NCBI GenBank assembly: GCA_020226215.1
Contig: CM035233.1
Coordinates: forward strand, 2,232,001 to 2,296,000
Direction of reading: 5' to 3'
Origin: Sindora glabra
Lineage: Eukaryota > Streptophyta > Magnoliopsida > Fabales > Fabaceae
Length of the DNA stretch: 64,000 nt
Shown: piece by piece, positions 63,050 through 64,000 of the stretch
Position numbering within the stretch: position 1 is the first letter of the stretch
Layout: every line of letters starts with the position of its first letter
Made by a program: the position numbers and the translations under genes
The notes under the pieces: generated by a model
Database searches by the model: none
Seen by the model: the letters and a program-made list of their open reading frames with translations, nothing else
Told to the model about the DNA's origin: nothing

Positions 63050-63795
63050 AAGCCCAAGCTATCATTTTTGAAAACTTTAGAGTTTGATATTAGACATTAG
63101 AATGACTCTATTTTTAAAAAAAAATTGTATGATAAATGATATCCATCCCTTCTGGTCAAAAAACAAAAGTGAATGCTTCTTACCTATCTACTAAGAGAAA
63201 TGGATAAAGAATCCTAAAATTCATTCACTTAACATATATTATATAGATGATTAAAATTTAATATTATGCATCTTGAGCTTAAAGCTTCTAGATGCTCTAA
63301 TAGTACTTATTATATGTATTTTTTTCCTTTTTTTTACATTTACTCTTTCTGTGTTGTATTCATTTGGTTAAAAAAAGAAATTTATTGAAGAGATGTTGCA
63401 TGTGAGTGAAGATCGGTTCCAAAAGGAAAAGAAAAAATATTTAATGAAGAAGATTCTTTCTTTACAAAGTTTAAAGGCTCAACCTACTAGTCTTTCAATT
63501 TTTGTACAACTTCTAACTTTAAGAAGGGTTACTCCTATTTTATTTCCAATAACTTAACAAAAGTATAAACGAGTGGCTTTAGTTACTACTATTAATATGG
63601 AAAAGCTAAAGGATACTTCTCTATTGAAAAGATGGAAGAAGAAAAGATCAATGAAGAATGAACAAAGATTAAAGGATACAACGCTCATGTCTTTGTTTGA
63701 AAAGAGACAATTTAGTGATGCTTAAAATCCATATCCTCATAGTCGTATTGCTCAATTTACAAATAGTGGCAGGAGGATAATTTAGATAGGATTTT
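63050..63795 (+). repeat. Unidentified repeat U, copy 2
   Basis: Tandem copy of 62,150-62,785, offset about 900 bases, with extra bases in its middle (a CTTT/AAGAAGATTC stretch). Differences are numerous, so the duplication is not recent. Confidence 0.6.
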
Positions 63796-64000
63796 CCCTC
63801 TTATATAGGAGAGTGTTATCCATGGGTCCTTTAATTGAGTAAGACTATAAAATGCATGGCCATACTTAAATGGATTGATATGTGATGATTATTCATTTGC
63901 TTTAATTAGTCTACTTAGGAATTAAGAAACACATAGATTGGATTATGAAAAATATGACACATTCCATACCTCAAGTTTAATCTACATATTTAAGATAAAA
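63796..64000. other. Right end of window, nothing recognised
   Basis: AT-rich text following repeat U; the window stops before any further structure shows. Confidence 0.4.

Overview
The window looks like nuclear DNA of a flowering plant, probably a eudicot. It is strongly A+T rich and gene poor. It has spliceable introns with GT/AG borders, plant-type TATA boxes, AATAAA-like poly(A) signals, long microsatellites, and degraded plant transposable elements: Ty3/gypsy Athila-type, Ty1/copia, LINE, MULE-like, CACTA-like and foldback MITEs. No operon, Shine-Dalgarno pattern, rRNA, convincing tRNA or CRISPR array was seen. I cannot name the species.

The host content is one small gene family laid out as a dispersed tandem array. 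Each unit has an upstream repeat module, a TATA promoter, exon 1 encoding a signal peptide, a 0.75-0.8 kb intron, and exon 2 encoding a short proline- and cysteine-containing mature peptide. Unit A (about 1.34-2.40 kb) is a pseudogene. Unit B (11.86-12.87 kb) is intact and predicts 82 residues with four cysteines and a proline spacer. Unit D (about 41.6-46.0 kb) is a relict with intron and 3' flank but no visible exons. Unit C (55.87-56.80 kb) has an open frame but predicts a 58-residue form that keeps only the first cysteine pair. Pieces of upstream and downstream modules at 3.2-4.3 kb suggest at least one further lost unit. The spacing VPC...AY..C...CS...R.CRR in B faintly resembles the C-terminal half of RALF peptides. 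That link is tentative.

The rest is mostly repeats. 4.4-9.4 and 15.7-18.6 kb carry copies of one AT-rich repeat with CACTA-like subterminal motifs. An old Athila-type Ty3/gypsy element (18,573-29,394) with two 1.6 kb LTRs, a tRNA-Asp-like primer site and eroded gag-pro-pol is inserted into the second copy, with a 5 bp target duplication. 29.4-34.7 kb is non-coding repeat. A minus-strand Ty1/copia remnant (about 34.7-38.3 kb) keeps a 5' LTR and Met-type primer site. A probable Ty3/gypsy LTR fragment with a GC-richer patch lies at 38.5-40.9 kb. A 3.9 kb MULE-like element with long terminal inverted repeats and a minus-strand PB1-like fragment occupies 46.1-50.0 kb. Unit C is followed by a TIR-like element, a LINE RNase H fragment, another TIR element (59.1-60.5 kb), and an unidentified sequence duplicated in tandem (62.1-63.8 kb).

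Only genes B and C look capable of making a protein. All boundaries of repeats are by eye and approximate.
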